A stretch of 20,374 nt of DNA from an uncultured Eubacteriales bacterium. GTDB taxonomy: Bacteria; Bacillota_A; Clostridia; Oscillospirales; Oscillospiraceae. The notes beneath the pieces were generated by a model that saw only the letters and a list, made by a program, of their open reading frames with translations, had not been told where the DNA came from and made no database searches. Shown one piece after another: positions 1-8,331 of the stretch (positions are counted from its first letter, which is position 1; each line of letters starts with the position of its first letter). Location of the stretch: contig ONPY01000039.1 in assembly GCA_900319835.1 (NCBI GenBank), positions 1 through 20,374 on the forward strand, read 5' to 3'. The position numbers and the translations under genes were made by a program.

Positions 1-1059
1 ACCAGTCTCTCACTGAAGAATATCCCCATCACCGAGACCCAGCTGGCTGAGCTGTCCAAGGCCCTGCCCAGCTGCGCCATCCACAGCGACCAGGCCAAGG
101 AGGAACAGCAGGACATCACCTTCGGCGGCGTCACCTTCGATTCCGGCGTGACGGAACTGGATCTGAGCGACATGGGCATCCGGGACATCTCCGCCCTTGC
201 CAACTGCCAGTATCTGATCCGGCTGAACCTCTCGGGCAATGAGGTCAGCGATCTCAGCCCCCTGATGAATCTGCCCTACCTGCAGTGGCTGGACATCTCC
301 TACAACGCCGTCAGCGACCTGCGGCCGCTCATGGGCATCGATACGCTGTCCTTCCTCAACGCCGCCGGCAACTATATCAATTCCACCTCCGCTCTGACGA
401 TGATGAACGGGTTGAGCACCCTGTATCTGGACGAAAACCCCATCCAGAATTTCGCCGGGCTGCGCAAGGTGAAGACCCTGTCCGTGCTGGGGCTGAACAG
501 CACCGGCCTTGACGACATCGGCCTGAGCTACCTGAAGGGGCTGAGCATGCTGACGGTGCTGAACATCGAGGATAACCCCGCGCTCACCGGCGAAGCGGTG
601 GACGATTTGAGATCCTACCTCTTCACCTGCCAGATCAACCACTCCATCCTCAGCTATGCGGTGGACTTTGGCGGGCTGGAGGTGCCCTCCGACTCCGTGA
701 TGCTGAGCCTTGGCGGCTGCAACATCTCAGACATCAGCGGTATCCAGCGGCTCAGCGCGCTGGAGGTGGTGGACCTGAGCGGGAACCTGATCTCGAATCT
801 CTATCCCCTCGAGTACACGGACAGCCGCTTTACCATCATCAGTCTCGCTCTGCGTGACAATCTGATCCAGGATCTGACGCCCATCTCCACGCTGACCAAA
901 GTGGAGACGCTGGATCTGGCCAACAACGACATCAGCTCCCTCCAGCCGCTGATGGCCATGACCTCCCTGCGCACGCTGATCCTCACGGGAAACCCCCTCA
1001 GTGAAGAGGAAGTGACGCTGCTGCGCAACACTCTCCTCGACTGTGACATCATCTTCTGA
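1..1059 (+). CDS. Leucine-rich-repeat (internalin-like) protein, 5' truncated
   Basis: The reading frame is open from the first base, so the true start lies upstream; 352 codons are visible. The protein is made of about 22-residue leucine-rich repeats of the internalin type, with repeated LxxLxLxxNxIxDLxPL patterns (for example around codons 75-105 and 300-325). Repeat blocks are separated by a recurring cap: an acidic helix followed by C-x-I, seen at codons 12-27, 198-212 and 336-350. The first two caps are followed by an I/V-x-F-G-G segment (codons 39-43 and near 221-225). The protein ends directly after the third cap, with no LPXTG motif, transmembrane segment or other anchor. LRR proteins of this type usually bind proteins and are often exported, but the N-terminus that would show a signal peptide is missing. 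The LRR fold is certain; ligand and location are unknown. Confidence 0.9.
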   Translation, partial: TSLSLKNIPITETQLAELSKALPSCAIHSDQAKEEQQDITFGGVTFDSGVTELDLSDMGIRDISALANCQYLIRLNLSGNEVSDLSPLMNLPYLQWLDISYNAVSDLRPLMGIDTLSFLNAAGNYINSTSALTMMNGLSTLYLDENPIQNFAGLRKVKTLSVLGLNSTGLDDIGLSYLKGLSMLTVLNIEDNPALTGEAVDDLRSYLFTCQINHSILSYAVDFGGLEVPSDSVMLSLGGCNISDISGIQRLSALEVVDLSGNLISNLYPLEYTDSRFTIISLALRDNLIQDLTPISTLTKVETLDLANNDISSLQPLMAMTSLRTLILTGNPLSEEEVTLLRNTLLDCDIIF

Positions 1060-1064
1060 TTCCC

Positions 1065-1094
1065 GGCCCCGCGTCTATGGACGCGGGGCCTTTT
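1065..1094 (+). terminator. Rho-independent terminator after the LRR gene
   Basis: A perfect 11-bp stem (1065-1075 with 1080-1090, GGCCCCGCGTC and its complement) encloses the 4-base loop TATG and is followed by TTTT. It lies six bases after the LRR stop codon and separates that gene from hpf. Confidence 0.9.
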
Positions 1095-1209
1095 CCGCCA
1101 GGTAACTGGAAAAATTGGGAGACCTGTACAAATCTCACGGCGGAAAATCAGCGAAAGGACCAATTGTTCTCGCGTTCACAAATCCTGCTTTCCTTTTCTG
1201 TTTGCGATA

Positions 1210-1218
1210 TGGTATAAT
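1210..1218 (+). promoter_or_regulatory. Extended -10 promoter of hpf
   Basis: TGGTATAAT is a perfect TATAAT hexamer (1213-1218) preceded by an extended -10 TGn. No good -35 hexamer is visible 16-18 bases upstream (the region reads CTTTCCTT), as expected for an extended -10 promoter. It lies about 64 bases before the chosen hpf start. Confidence 0.65.
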
Positions 1219-1281
1219 ACAGACAGCAGGGGCGGCGATCTGAACCGCCCGCTGATGGCAGTTAGAAAGGAGTTGTCACCA

Positions 1282-1830
1282 ATGAAGTTCACTTTCACCG
1301 AGAAGCGGATGGACTCCTCTGAAGAGCTGAGAGCCTATGCAATGAAAAAGATCGGCAAGCTGGATCGGCTGTTCAAGAACGAGGGCGAGGCCTATGTCAC
1401 CTTCAGCATTGAGCGCGGCCGCCACAAGGCTGAGATCACCATCCACAACAATGGCATGTTCTACAGGGCAAGCGAACTGACCAACGACATGTATGCCTCC
1501 GTGGACTCCGGTGTGGCCGCGATCGAACGGCAGATCCGCCGGAACAAGACCCGTTTGGAAAAGAAGCTCCGCGAGGGTGTTTTGGAGAAAGAACCCGTAC
1601 CTGTCTTTGAACCCGCCGAGGAAGAGGCGGAAGAGTTCAAAATCGTGCGTTCCAAGCGCTTCTCCATCAAGCCCATGTCTGTGGAGGAAGCCATTCTGCA
1701 GATGAACCTGCTGGAGCACGAGTGGTTTGTGTTCAAGAACATGGACGAGGAGGACGCCTTCTCCGTGGTCTACAAGCGCAAACAGGGCGGTTACGGTCTG
1801 ATCTGCGACGACGGTCTGGACCGCGACTGA
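1282..1830 (+). CDS. hpf: Long-form ribosome hibernation promoting factor (HPF)
   Basis: The 182-residue product matches the long HPF family. Residues 1 to about 100 form the S30AE/YfiA domain, starting MKFTFTEKRMDSSEELR and including the basic stretch RQIRRNKTRLEKKLRE. An acidic linker (about 108-122, PVFEPAEEEAEEF) leads to the C-terminal dimerisation domain (about 123-182, with KPMSVEEAILQMNLLEHEWF and a YGLI ending). Known role: it binds the 30S decoding region and pairs 70S ribosomes into inactive 100S dimers in stationary phase or stress. The start at 1282 is preferred over an in-frame ATG at 1255, because AAGGAG sits nine bases before 1282 and the first nine residues of the longer version are not HPF-like. 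The gene has its own promoter and terminator, so it is probably transcribed alone. Confidence 0.95.
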   Translation: MKFTFTEKRMDSSEELRAYAMKKIGKLDRLFKNEGEAYVTFSIERGRHKAEITIHNNGMFYRASELTNDMYASVDSGVAAIERQIRRNKTRLEKKLREGVLEKEPVPVFEPAEEEAEEFKIVRSKRFSIKPMSVEEAILQMNLLEHEWFVFKNMDEEDAFSVVYKRKQGGYGLICDDGLDRD

Positions 1831-1854
1831 GTTTTTCATAAGAGCATCAACCAG

Positions 1855-1880
1855 GGCGCCGGGTTTTCCCGGCGCCTTTT
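1855..1880 (+). terminator. Rho-independent terminator after hpf
   Basis: A 9-bp perfect stem GGCGCCGGG (1855-1863) pairs with 1868-1876 around a TTTT loop and is followed by TTTT. Confidence 0.85.
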
Positions 1881-1895
1881 GCTGCAAAAACGCAG

Positions 1896-1924
1896 TTGCC
1901 AAGCGCGTTGAGGCAGTTTATAAT
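1896..1924 (+). promoter_or_regulatory. Sigma-70-type promoter for the rsmI operon
   Basis: TTGCCA (1896-1901), a 17-base spacer and TATAAT (1919-1924) form a near-consensus promoter. Transcription should start around 1931. A TTG codon at 1940 would then have almost no leader, which supports the ATG at 1961 as the rsmI start. Confidence 0.8.
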
Positions 1925-1960
1925 AGACGCAACAAAAATTTGAATGACAGGAAGCCTACC

Positions 1961-2842
1961 ATGGAAGAAATCAGAAATTCCGGCAAGCTCTATATCGTGG
2001 CCACCCCCATTGGAAACTCCCGGGATATGTCCCCCAGGGGAAAGCAGATCCTCGAGGAGGTGGACATCATCGCCGCCGAGGACACCCGGCGCTCGATGGT
2101 GCTGCTGGGCAAGCTGGAGATCCGCAACAAGCTGGTCTCCAACCACAAATTCAACGAATACGGCAAGGCCAAATACTTCATCGGCGAGATGCTCCAGGGC
2201 AAGAGCGTCGCGGTCATCACCGACGCGGGCACGCCCTGCATCTCCGATCCCGGCAACGAGCTGATCAAGGCCGCCGTGGAGGCGGGCATCCCGGTCATCG
2301 GCGTGCCAGGCTGCTGTGCCGCGGTGACGGCCCTGTCCGTCTCGGGCTTTGATCTCTCCAGCTTCCTGTTCTATGGCTTCTTTCCCCGGGAAAACGCCGA
2401 ACGGCGCAGGCTGCTGGAGAAGATGCGACATGGGGATACCCGTACCTTTGCCCTCTATGAGTCGCCCAAGCGGATCATGGAGCTGGTGGACTTCTTTATC
2501 GACAGCGATGCGCAATGCCGCATGTGCCTCTGCAACGATCTGACGAAGCTGCACGAGATGAGCTTTCGCGGCACCCCCCGGCAGGTGAAGGAGCAGCTGC
2601 TGGCCAAGGGCAGCTACGACAAGGGCGAGTACGCCATCGTGGTGGAGATCGACGAGGACTATGTCTTCAATAAGACCGAGCACACCGTCTCGGCCGAGGC
2701 CATGCTGGTTGACGCCATGGTGGCGGGCGCGCTCAACGCCAAGGACGCCGTGGCCGCGGTGCTGGCCGATGCGAACAACTCCTACAGCAAGAATGAGCTG
2801 AAGGCGGCGGCGCTGAATCTCAAGCGCCTGTTCGGAGGCTGA
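1961..2842 (+). CDS. rsmI: 16S rRNA (cytidine-1402-2'-O)-methyltransferase RsmI
   Basis: The 293-residue protein has the RsmI/tetrapyrrole-methylase signatures in order: LYIVATPIGN (10-19), AAEDTRR (39-44), VAVITDAGTPCISDPG (83-98), GVPGCCA (114-120), FYGFFPR (137-143) and LYESPKR (165-171). Known function: SAM-dependent 2'-O-methylation of C1402 in 16S rRNA, at the ribosomal P site, which tunes start-codon recognition. The length is normal for the family. The start is placed at ATG 1961, with AGGAA seven bases upstream; a TTG in frame at 1940 is possible but lies almost at the predicted transcription start. It is the first gene of a + strand operon; the next gene begins one base after its stop codon. 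Confidence 0.95.
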   Translation: MEEIRNSGKLYIVATPIGNSRDMSPRGKQILEEVDIIAAEDTRRSMVLLGKLEIRNKLVSNHKFNEYGKAKYFIGEMLQGKSVAVITDAGTPCISDPGNELIKAAVEAGIPVIGVPGCCAAVTALSVSGFDLSSFLFYGFFPRENAERRRLLEKMRHGDTRTFALYESPKRIMELVDFFIDSDAQCRMCLCNDLTKLHEMSFRGTPRQVKEQLLAKGSYDKGEYAIVVEIDEDYVFNKTEHTVSAEAMLVDAMVAGALNAKDAVAAVLADANNSYSKNELKAAALNLKRLFGG

Positions 2843-2843
2843 G

Positions 2844-3992
2844 ATGGCAAAGCTCACCGAGGAACTGTACGCCGCCCTGACGACACTGAACAAGGCGGTT
2901 TTTTCCCAGCCGGCGGAGAGAGACGCGCCGACCAGACAGACCCTGCGGCCGATCCTCCTGAAAGGGGAGCGGTACTATCAGCTGGAGAGCTTCCGGGACA
3001 ACAAGGCGTTCCATCAAAACTTTACGGAGGAGCAGGCGGCGGACTATGCCCGGGAGAATCTGGAGGGCCGCTATCGCCAGGCACTGATCGTGACCCAGAC
3101 GGAGAGCCGCCAGTATATCCTCCGGCGGGACGGCAGCTACAAGCGGACCGCCTCCGCCGCGGCGCTGCCCCGGCCAGGCGGCGAGCAGGCACACAACCGG
3201 GAGAAGGACTACATCCTCCGGGAGGGGGAGGCCATCCCAGCCCTGGTGGACTTGGGGGTCTTCACCAAAGATTACAAGATCGTCCGCGCCCGCTATGACA
3301 AGTTCAAGCAGATCAACCGCTTTGTGGAACTGGTGGCCCAGGGCTGGAAGGAGGAGGGCGGAAAGGAGATCCGCATCCTGGATTTCGGCTGCGGCAAATC
3401 CTACCTGACCTTTATCCTTTACTACTATTTCGCCGTCCGCCTGGGGCTGGAGACCCACATCATCGGCTACGATCTGAAAGCCGATGTGGTCAAAAACTGC
3501 AACGAGATCGCCCGGCGCTACGGCTATGACGGCCTGCGCTTTGAGGTGGCGGACGTGACAAAGGACACGCTTGCCGATACGCCTATCGACATGGTGGTCA
3601 CGCTCCATGCCTGCGATGTGGCGACCGACTACGCCCTGGCCTACGCCATCCGGCGGAGGGTGCGGCATATCTTCTCCGTACCCTGCTGCCAGCATGAGAT
3701 CAATCTCTCCATCCGCAAAGGCGGCGAGCTGGATCTGCTGCTGGAGCACGGCATCATCAAGGAGCGCCTTTCCGCCCTGATGACCGACGCCATCCGCGCC
3801 GCCGTGCTGGAGAGCGAGGGCTATGAGACAGATGTGATCGAGTTTATCGATTTTGAGCATTCCCCCAAAAACCTGATGCTGCGGGCCAGATACACCGGCA
3901 AAAGACGGCCCGGCGGCAGGGAGCGGGCCGAAAAGCTGCGGGAGACCTACGGTTTTGCCCAGACGCTTTTGGACCTCACAGAGAAATCCTGA
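2844..3992 (+). CDS. Class I SAM-dependent methyltransferase (Methyltransf_32 type)
   Basis: The protein has 382 residues. An N-terminal region of about 170 residues of unknown fold precedes a Rossmann methyltransferase domain: SAM motif I ILDFGCGKSYLTF (178-190), acidic GYDLKADVV (208-216), TLHACDVATDYAL (253-265) and SVPCCQHE (278-285). The LHACxxATD and VPCCQH motifs are typical of the Methyltransf_32 family, in which nucleic-acid or protein substrates are suspected but mostly undefined in bacteria. The start follows the rsmI stop by one base, and a CGGAGG ribosome binding site overlaps the end of rsmI, indicating translational coupling. Being next to rsmI makes an RNA substrate plausible, but this is inference only. 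The C-terminus is basic (around 350-360), compatible with nucleic-acid contact. Confidence 0.8.
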   Translation: MAKLTEELYAALTTLNKAVFSQPAERDAPTRQTLRPILLKGERYYQLESFRDNKAFHQNFTEEQAADYARENLEGRYRQALIVTQTESRQYILRRDGSYKRTASAAALPRPGGEQAHNREKDYILREGEAIPALVDLGVFTKDYKIVRARYDKFKQINRFVELVAQGWKEEGGKEIRILDFGCGKSYLTFILYYYFAVRLGLETHIIGYDLKADVVKNCNEIARRYGYDGLRFEVADVTKDTLADTPIDMVVTLHACDVATDYALAYAIRRRVRHIFSVPCCQHEINLSIRKGGELDLLLEHGIIKERLSALMTDAIRAAVLESEGYETDVIEFIDFEHSPKNLMLRARYTGKRRPGGRERAEKLRETYGFAQTLLDLTEKS

Positions 3993-4013
3993 ACCGAGAA
4001 GGGAGGACAAAGC

Positions 4014-5153
4014 ATGCACAGACGGCAGAAAATCTGGCGGCTGCTCTATGGCTTGGCCCGCCCTTTTCTCATAAAGCGCTTTGCCCTGACGGCGGAGCCC
4101 TGCAAGGTAGAAGGCCCCTGTCTGATTGTGGCTAACCATGTGACAAACTATGACCCGCTGCTGTTGGCCATGAGCTTTGCGGACACGCCCATCCGCTTCG
4201 TGGCGAGCGAGCACATCTTCCGCCACGGCCTGATCTCCCGACTGCTGGAAAAGCTGGTGGCGCCGATCCCGAGACGCAAGGGTGCCGCGGGTGCGGACAC
4301 GGTGCGCTCGGTGCTGCGCGCGATCAAGGACGGGGAGACGGTCTGCGTCTTTGCCGAGGGGGACGCCACCTGGGATGGGCTGACCCACCCGGTCTTTCCC
4401 GCAACGGGAAAGCTGGCCCGCTCCTCCGGCGCAACGCTTGTGACCTTCCGGCTGGAGGGCGGGTATCTCAGCTCGCCCCGCTGGTCCAAACACCTGCGCC
4501 GGGGGCGCATGCGCGGCGGCGCAGTGGGGATTTACCCGCCGGAAACGCTGAAGGGCATGAAGGGACCGGAGATTACCCGGCTTATCGACCGCGACCTCTT
4601 TGAGGACGCCTGGGCCCGGCAGCGAAAAGAGCATGTGCGCTTCCGGGCCAAGCACCGAGCTGAGGGCATCGAGCGAGGCTTCTTCCTCTGCCCCCGCTGC
4701 AAAAAGCTTGGTACGGTCAAGGGCGTGGGCGACCGGGTGACCTGTCCCTGCGGGCTGGATCTGCTGTACACGGAGGAGGGCTTTTTCGAGCCGAAGGAAC
4801 CCTTTGAGACCCTGGCCGAGTGGGATGCCTGGCAGACGGAAGCCCTCCGGGAACTGATATTTCCGGAAGGGGAGCCGGTCTTCTCAGACGAGGGGATCCG
4901 GGCCGCACAGGTGGGGCTGGATCATGGCGAACGGGACTTCGGGACAGATGCCCTGGTGCAGGAGCCGGACGCGCTGCGATGGCGGGAGCTGCGCTTTCCG
5001 CTCGGGGAGATCCGCTCCATGGCCATGGTCAAGGCCAACATCCTGCTGCTCACTGTGGGCGACAGCTACTATGAATTTCGCGCCGGCAAGCCCTGCTGCC
5101 TGCGCAAGTATCTGAGCTTCTGGCAGACGCGGGGCACGGGAGAAAAGGAATAG
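4014..5153 (+). CDS. PlsC-like 1-acylglycerol-3-phosphate acyltransferase with zinc ribbon
   Basis: The 379-residue protein has an N-terminal PlsC-type acyltransferase domain with the catalytic NHxxxxD motif (N41-H42 to D47, NHVTNYD), the PRRKGAAGAD region (86-95) and FAEGDATWDG (113-122), which corresponds to the EG motif binding the glycerol phosphate. After about residue 220 comes a zinc ribbon with C226-x2-C229 and C244-x-C246, followed by an unrecognised C-terminal domain of about 120 residues. Known family role: transfer of an acyl chain to lysophospholipid at the membrane. The zinc ribbon and tail are not part of classical PlsC (about 240 residues), so the exact substrate is unsure. 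GGGAGG precedes the ATG by 8-9 bases. It lies 21 bases after the methyltransferase and 12 bases before the transporter, in the same operon. Confidence 0.8.
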   Translation: MHRRQKIWRLLYGLARPFLIKRFALTAEPCKVEGPCLIVANHVTNYDPLLLAMSFADTPIRFVASEHIFRHGLISRLLEKLVAPIPRRKGAAGADTVRSVLRAIKDGETVCVFAEGDATWDGLTHPVFPATGKLARSSGATLVTFRLEGGYLSSPRWSKHLRRGRMRGGAVGIYPPETLKGMKGPEITRLIDRDLFEDAWARQRKEHVRFRAKHRAEGIERGFFLCPRCKKLGTVKGVGDRVTCPCGLDLLYTEEGFFEPKEPFETLAEWDAWQTEALRELIFPEGEPVFSDEGIRAAQVGLDHGERDFGTDALVQEPDALRWRELRFPLGEIRSMAMVKANILLLTVGDSYYEFRAGKPCCLRKYLSFWQTRGTGEKE

Positions 5154-5165
5154 GGAGGAGCACAC

Positions 5166-6545
5166 ATGGATTATTCTGCGGCCAACAGTTCCCTTTGGAA
5201 CATCATCATTCAGCTGGGGCTCATCGCCGTGGCCATCCTGGCGGCCAATCTGCTGCGCAGCAGGGTGGCCTTCATCCGCCGGGCGATGATGCCCGTGGCG
5301 GTGATGGCGGGCTTTCTGCTGCTGATCCTCAAATACACGGGCCTGATCCGGATCGACGGCACCATCATGGAGATCCTGGTCTACCACGGCATCGCCCTGG
5401 GCTTCATCGCCATGAGCCTCCGGGTGCCGAACCGGGAGGCCAACCGAAACGACAACGCGGCGCTCAAATCCGGTGCCATCATCGTCAGCTCCTATATGGT
5501 GCAGGCGGTGACAGGCCTTGCCATCACGCTGCTGCTGGGCTACACGGTGATGCCGAAGCTCTTCAAGGCCGCGGGGCTGCTGCTGCCCATGGGCTACGGT
5601 CAGGGACCCGGTCAGGCCAACAACGTGGGCACCAGCTATCAGAACCTGGGCTTTGCCGGGGGCAGGAGCTTTGGGCTTGCGATCGCGGCGGCGGGCTACC
5701 TCTGCGCCTGCGTGGTGGGCGTCGTCCTGCTGAATATGCTGGCGAAAAAGGGCAGCGTGCAGGCGGCACACAAGGACAGCGACGACGATCTCTCTGTGGG
5801 CTTTTTCCAGGACAAAAATGAGCTGCCGGTCTCCGACTCCATCGACCGCCTCTCCGTGCAGCTGGCCCTGGTGCTGGTCACCTATCTGCTCACGTATCTG
5901 GTGACCAAGGGACTCACCGGCGGCATTGCCGCGCTCTCCGAGGGGCTGGCGAAAACCGTCAACACCCTCTTGTGGGGCTTTAACTTCATTGTGGGCTCCG
6001 CCGTGGCGGTGCTGCTGCGGCTGCTGCTGCAGAAGGGCCGCAGCGCGGGCCTGATCCAGCGGCAGTATCAGAACAATTACCTTCTAAACCGTATTTCCGG
6101 CTTCTTCTTTGACATCATGATTGTGGCGGGCATCGCCTCCATCAACATGGAGGATCTCAGCGGCCTGTGGCTGCCCTTTGCGCTGATGGCCGCGGCGGGC
6201 GGCGTCGTCACCTGGTTCCACCTGAAGCTGGTGTGCAAATGGGCCTACCCGGACTACTACTACGAGGGCCTCATCTCCATGTACGGCATGATGACCGGCA
6301 CCATCTCCTCCGGCATCCTTTTGCTGCGGGAGATCGACGCAAACCTCTCCACGCCCGCGGCCAACAACCTGGTCTCCGGCAGCAGCGTGGGCATCATCCT
6401 GGGCGCGCCGGTGCTGGTGCTGGTAAGTCTGGCGGCCAAGTCGGACGCCATGACGGCGGTGGTCGCGCTGATCGCGGCGCTGTATCTGGGACTGCTGCTT
6501 CTGCTGCTGCGGCGCATCAGCTTCGGCAAGAAGAAAAAGAGCTGA
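5166..6545 (+). CDS. Multi-pass membrane transporter, sodium/glutamate symporter (GltS)-like
   Basis: The 459-residue protein is strongly hydrophobic with about ten to twelve predicted membrane segments. It appears to have two related halves, split by a polar loop around residues 195-230. Each half contains a glycine-rich re-entrant-like signature: GYGQGPGQANNVG (143-155) and YGMMTGTISSGILLLREID (373-391). This layout resembles GltS-type sodium:dicarboxylate symporters. Substrate specificity cannot be read from the sequence; glutamate is only the family default. GGAGG lies 6-7 bases before the ATG. It is the last gene of the rsmI operon, with a terminator directly after its stop. The main alternative is another inverted-repeat anion transporter family. 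Confidence 0.65.
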   Translation: MDYSAANSSLWNIIIQLGLIAVAILAANLLRSRVAFIRRAMMPVAVMAGFLLLILKYTGLIRIDGTIMEILVYHGIALGFIAMSLRVPNREANRNDNAALKSGAIIVSSYMVQAVTGLAITLLLGYTVMPKLFKAAGLLLPMGYGQGPGQANNVGTSYQNLGFAGGRSFGLAIAAAGYLCACVVGVVLLNMLAKKGSVQAAHKDSDDDLSVGFFQDKNELPVSDSIDRLSVQLALVLVTYLLTYLVTKGLTGGIAALSEGLAKTVNTLLWGFNFIVGSAVAVLLRLLLQKGRSAGLIQRQYQNNYLLNRISGFFFDIMIVAGIASINMEDLSGLWLPFALMAAAGGVVTWFHLKLVCKWAYPDYYYEGLISMYGMMTGTISSGILLLREIDANLSTPAANNLVSGSSVGIILGAPVLVLVSLAAKSDAMTAVVALIAALYLGLLLLLLRRISFGKKKKS

Positions 6546-6549
6546 TCTT

Positions 6550-6585
6550 AAGTTCCTCCGCCTTTCTCGGGCGGGGGAACTTTTT
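6550..6585 (+). terminator. Rho-independent terminator closing the rsmI operon
   Basis: A 12-bp stem with one wobble pair (6551-6562 with 6570-6581, AGTTCCTCCGCC) has a 7-base loop and is followed by a T run reaching 6585. It starts five bases after the transporter stop codon. Confidence 0.85.
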
Positions 6586-6616
6586 GCGTTTTTTCGCGGT
6601 CAAAGGGAAAAAGCGA

Positions 6617-6645
6617 TTCACAAGCAGGCCGCTTTGGTGTATACT
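6617..6645 (+). promoter_or_regulatory. Promoter of the glycosyltransferase/dipeptidase operon
   Basis: TTCACA (6617-6622) and TATACT (6640-6645) are separated by exactly 17 bases. Transcription should begin near 6652, giving a leader of about 95 bases before the ATG at 6747. No strong structured element was seen in that leader. Confidence 0.65.
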
Positions 6646-6746
6646 GATACTGATTTCCGATGAAAAGCAGACACTTTTAATCGGATAGGCGTCGCTTTGC
6701 GCGTCGCCCATCTGTGCGGAGGCACAAAGTTTGACAGGAAGAGAGA

Positions 6747-8315
6747 ATGAGACAGGCTGTGAAGACGGAGAGATGGAATCGATTTGCGGGAAAAGCCGAC
6801 CGCTTTGCCGCGGCGCTGATTCTTGTACTGGCGCTGGCGTTTATGCTGGCGCTGACTTTCTGCGCCTTCACCCAGACCGCCGATCTCAACACCAACGACC
6901 CCTCCGGGGAGCACATCGACTTCTATGACGACAATGTGTTCTTAAACCTGCTGATGCAGGGGATGCTGCTGTGCGCCCTCTACCTCTTTTACCGGTACTG
7001 TGACCACATCCCGCTTGCCAGGATCCAGATCGTTCTCGGCCTCTGGGTCTTCCTGACAGGGACGGTGTTCATCGCCTCCGTCAAGCTCCGCGCCCCGTAT
7101 TATACCGATTCCTATATGGTCACCTATGCTGCCCAGCGGGCGGCGGTCCACGACTTTGCCACCCTGACCGACCCCTATTTCCGCCGCTTTCCCTTCCAGC
7201 TCGGCTATGTGTTTTATTCCGAACTGTTTTTCCGCGTGGCCGGGAAAATCCTGGCCGGCCTGCCGGAGGGCTACCAGTGGCTGGCGCTGCAGGAGGTCAA
7301 TCTCCTGTGGCTGATTCTGGCGGAGATCGCGGTGGTGCAGTCGGCGCGGCTGCTGTTTCAGAAGGAGCGCACCGTCAAGCTGACGGCGGCGCTGCTGTTT
7401 GTCTGCTTCCAGCCGATCCTCTCCGTGACCTTCCTCTACGGAAACACCCCCGCCTTTGCCTGTGGCTGCGCGGCCATCTGGATGTTCCTGCTCTATCTCA
7501 AGAACAAGCGCCTGCTCTATGCGCTGCTGACGGCGGGCGCGCTCACGGCGGCGGTGACGCTCAAGCTCAATCTGCTGATCTTCCTCGTCGCCATTGGCGG
7601 CGTTTGGCTGCTGGAGAGCATGAAGGAGCGCTCCTGGCGCTCGTTTGTCTGCCTTGTCCTGACGGTAGCGTGCGTGCTCACCGTCAGCAAGCAGCCCCAG
7701 CGACTGTATGAAAAGCGCATGGGGCAGAGCTTCGGCTCCGGCATTCCCATGATTGCCTGGATGGCTATGGGGTTTGACGAGGGACACGCCGCGCCCGGCT
7801 GGTACAGGGAGGATCACACCGTCACCGCCTTTTTCCACACCGGCGAGGATCCGGAAGCCACCGCCGCGCTGGCAAAGGCGGCGCTGAAAAACCGGGTGGC
7901 GGGCTTTGCCGCACACCCAGACAAGGCGCTGCGCTTCTTCTGGGCCAAGCTGCGCAGCCAGTGGAACGAGCCGACCTATGAGTCCATCTGGCTCAACCAG
8001 GTACACATGAGCTTCAGTGAAAAGGGGAGGGTTTACAGCTTCCTCTGTGGTGAGGGCAGCGCCGAGCGGCGCACCACCGCGGTGATGAATCAGTTTCAGC
8101 AGCTGATCTATCTCGGCATGCTGCTGGGCTGCTTCGGTCTCTGGCACAGGAAGAACGCCAAAAGCTGCCTGCTGCCGCTGATCGTGCTGGGTGGACTGCT
8201 GTACCACCTGCTCTTTGAGGCCAAGAGCCAGTACGCGCTGCCCTATTTCGTGCTGATGCTGCCGGTGGCGGCCTATGGCTACAGCAGGCTGTTCCATCGG
8301 ATCGAGTATCGCTGA
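6747..8315 (+). CDS. Multi-pass membrane GT-C type glycosyltransferase-like protein
   Basis: The 522-residue integral membrane protein has an N-terminal helix at about 22-43, many further segments to about 310, a large soluble region (about 315-430) and a final membrane bundle. After the third segment it has YYTDSYMVTYAAQR (118-131) and DPYFRRFPFQLGY (142-154). This acidic loop followed by a YFxxxPFQxG pattern is common in bacterial GT39-like (PMT/ArnT fold) proteins, which move a sugar from a polyprenyl-phosphate carrier to an acceptor outside the cell. The assignment rests on topology and this loop, not on a proven catalytic residue. AGGAAGAG precedes the ATG at 6747. It is first in a + strand operon; the next gene, another membrane glycosyltransferase type, starts 16 bases after its stop codon. 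Confidence 0.65.
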   Translation: MRQAVKTERWNRFAGKADRFAAALILVLALAFMLALTFCAFTQTADLNTNDPSGEHIDFYDDNVFLNLLMQGMLLCALYLFYRYCDHIPLARIQIVLGLWVFLTGTVFIASVKLRAPYYTDSYMVTYAAQRAAVHDFATLTDPYFRRFPFQLGYVFYSELFFRVAGKILAGLPEGYQWLALQEVNLLWLILAEIAVVQSARLLFQKERTVKLTAALLFVCFQPILSVTFLYGNTPAFACGCAAIWMFLLYLKNKRLLYALLTAGALTAAVTLKLNLLIFLVAIGGVWLLESMKERSWRSFVCLVLTVACVLTVSKQPQRLYEKRMGQSFGSGIPMIAWMAMGFDEGHAAPGWYREDHTVTAFFHTGEDPEATAALAKAALKNRVAGFAAHPDKALRFFWAKLRSQWNEPTYESIWLNQVHMSFSEKGRVYSFLCGEGSAERRTTAVMNQFQQLIYLGMLLGCFGLWHRKNAKSCLLPLIVLGGLLYHLLFEAKSQYALPYFVLMLPVAAYGYSRLFHRIEYR

Positions 8316-8331
8316 GACGGGAGGAGAGACT

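Noticed and set aside
2820..4655. Long minus-strand open frame over the methyltransferase and acyltransferase genes
   Set aside because: High GC creates long antisense frames. The frame overlaps two genes with clear catalytic motifs and has no domain of its own.
6652..6746. Riboswitch in the leader of the glycosyltransferase operon
   Set aside because: The roughly 95-base leader shows only short GC-rich matches (GGCG/CGCC) and no conserved aptamer pattern or terminator/antiterminator pair.
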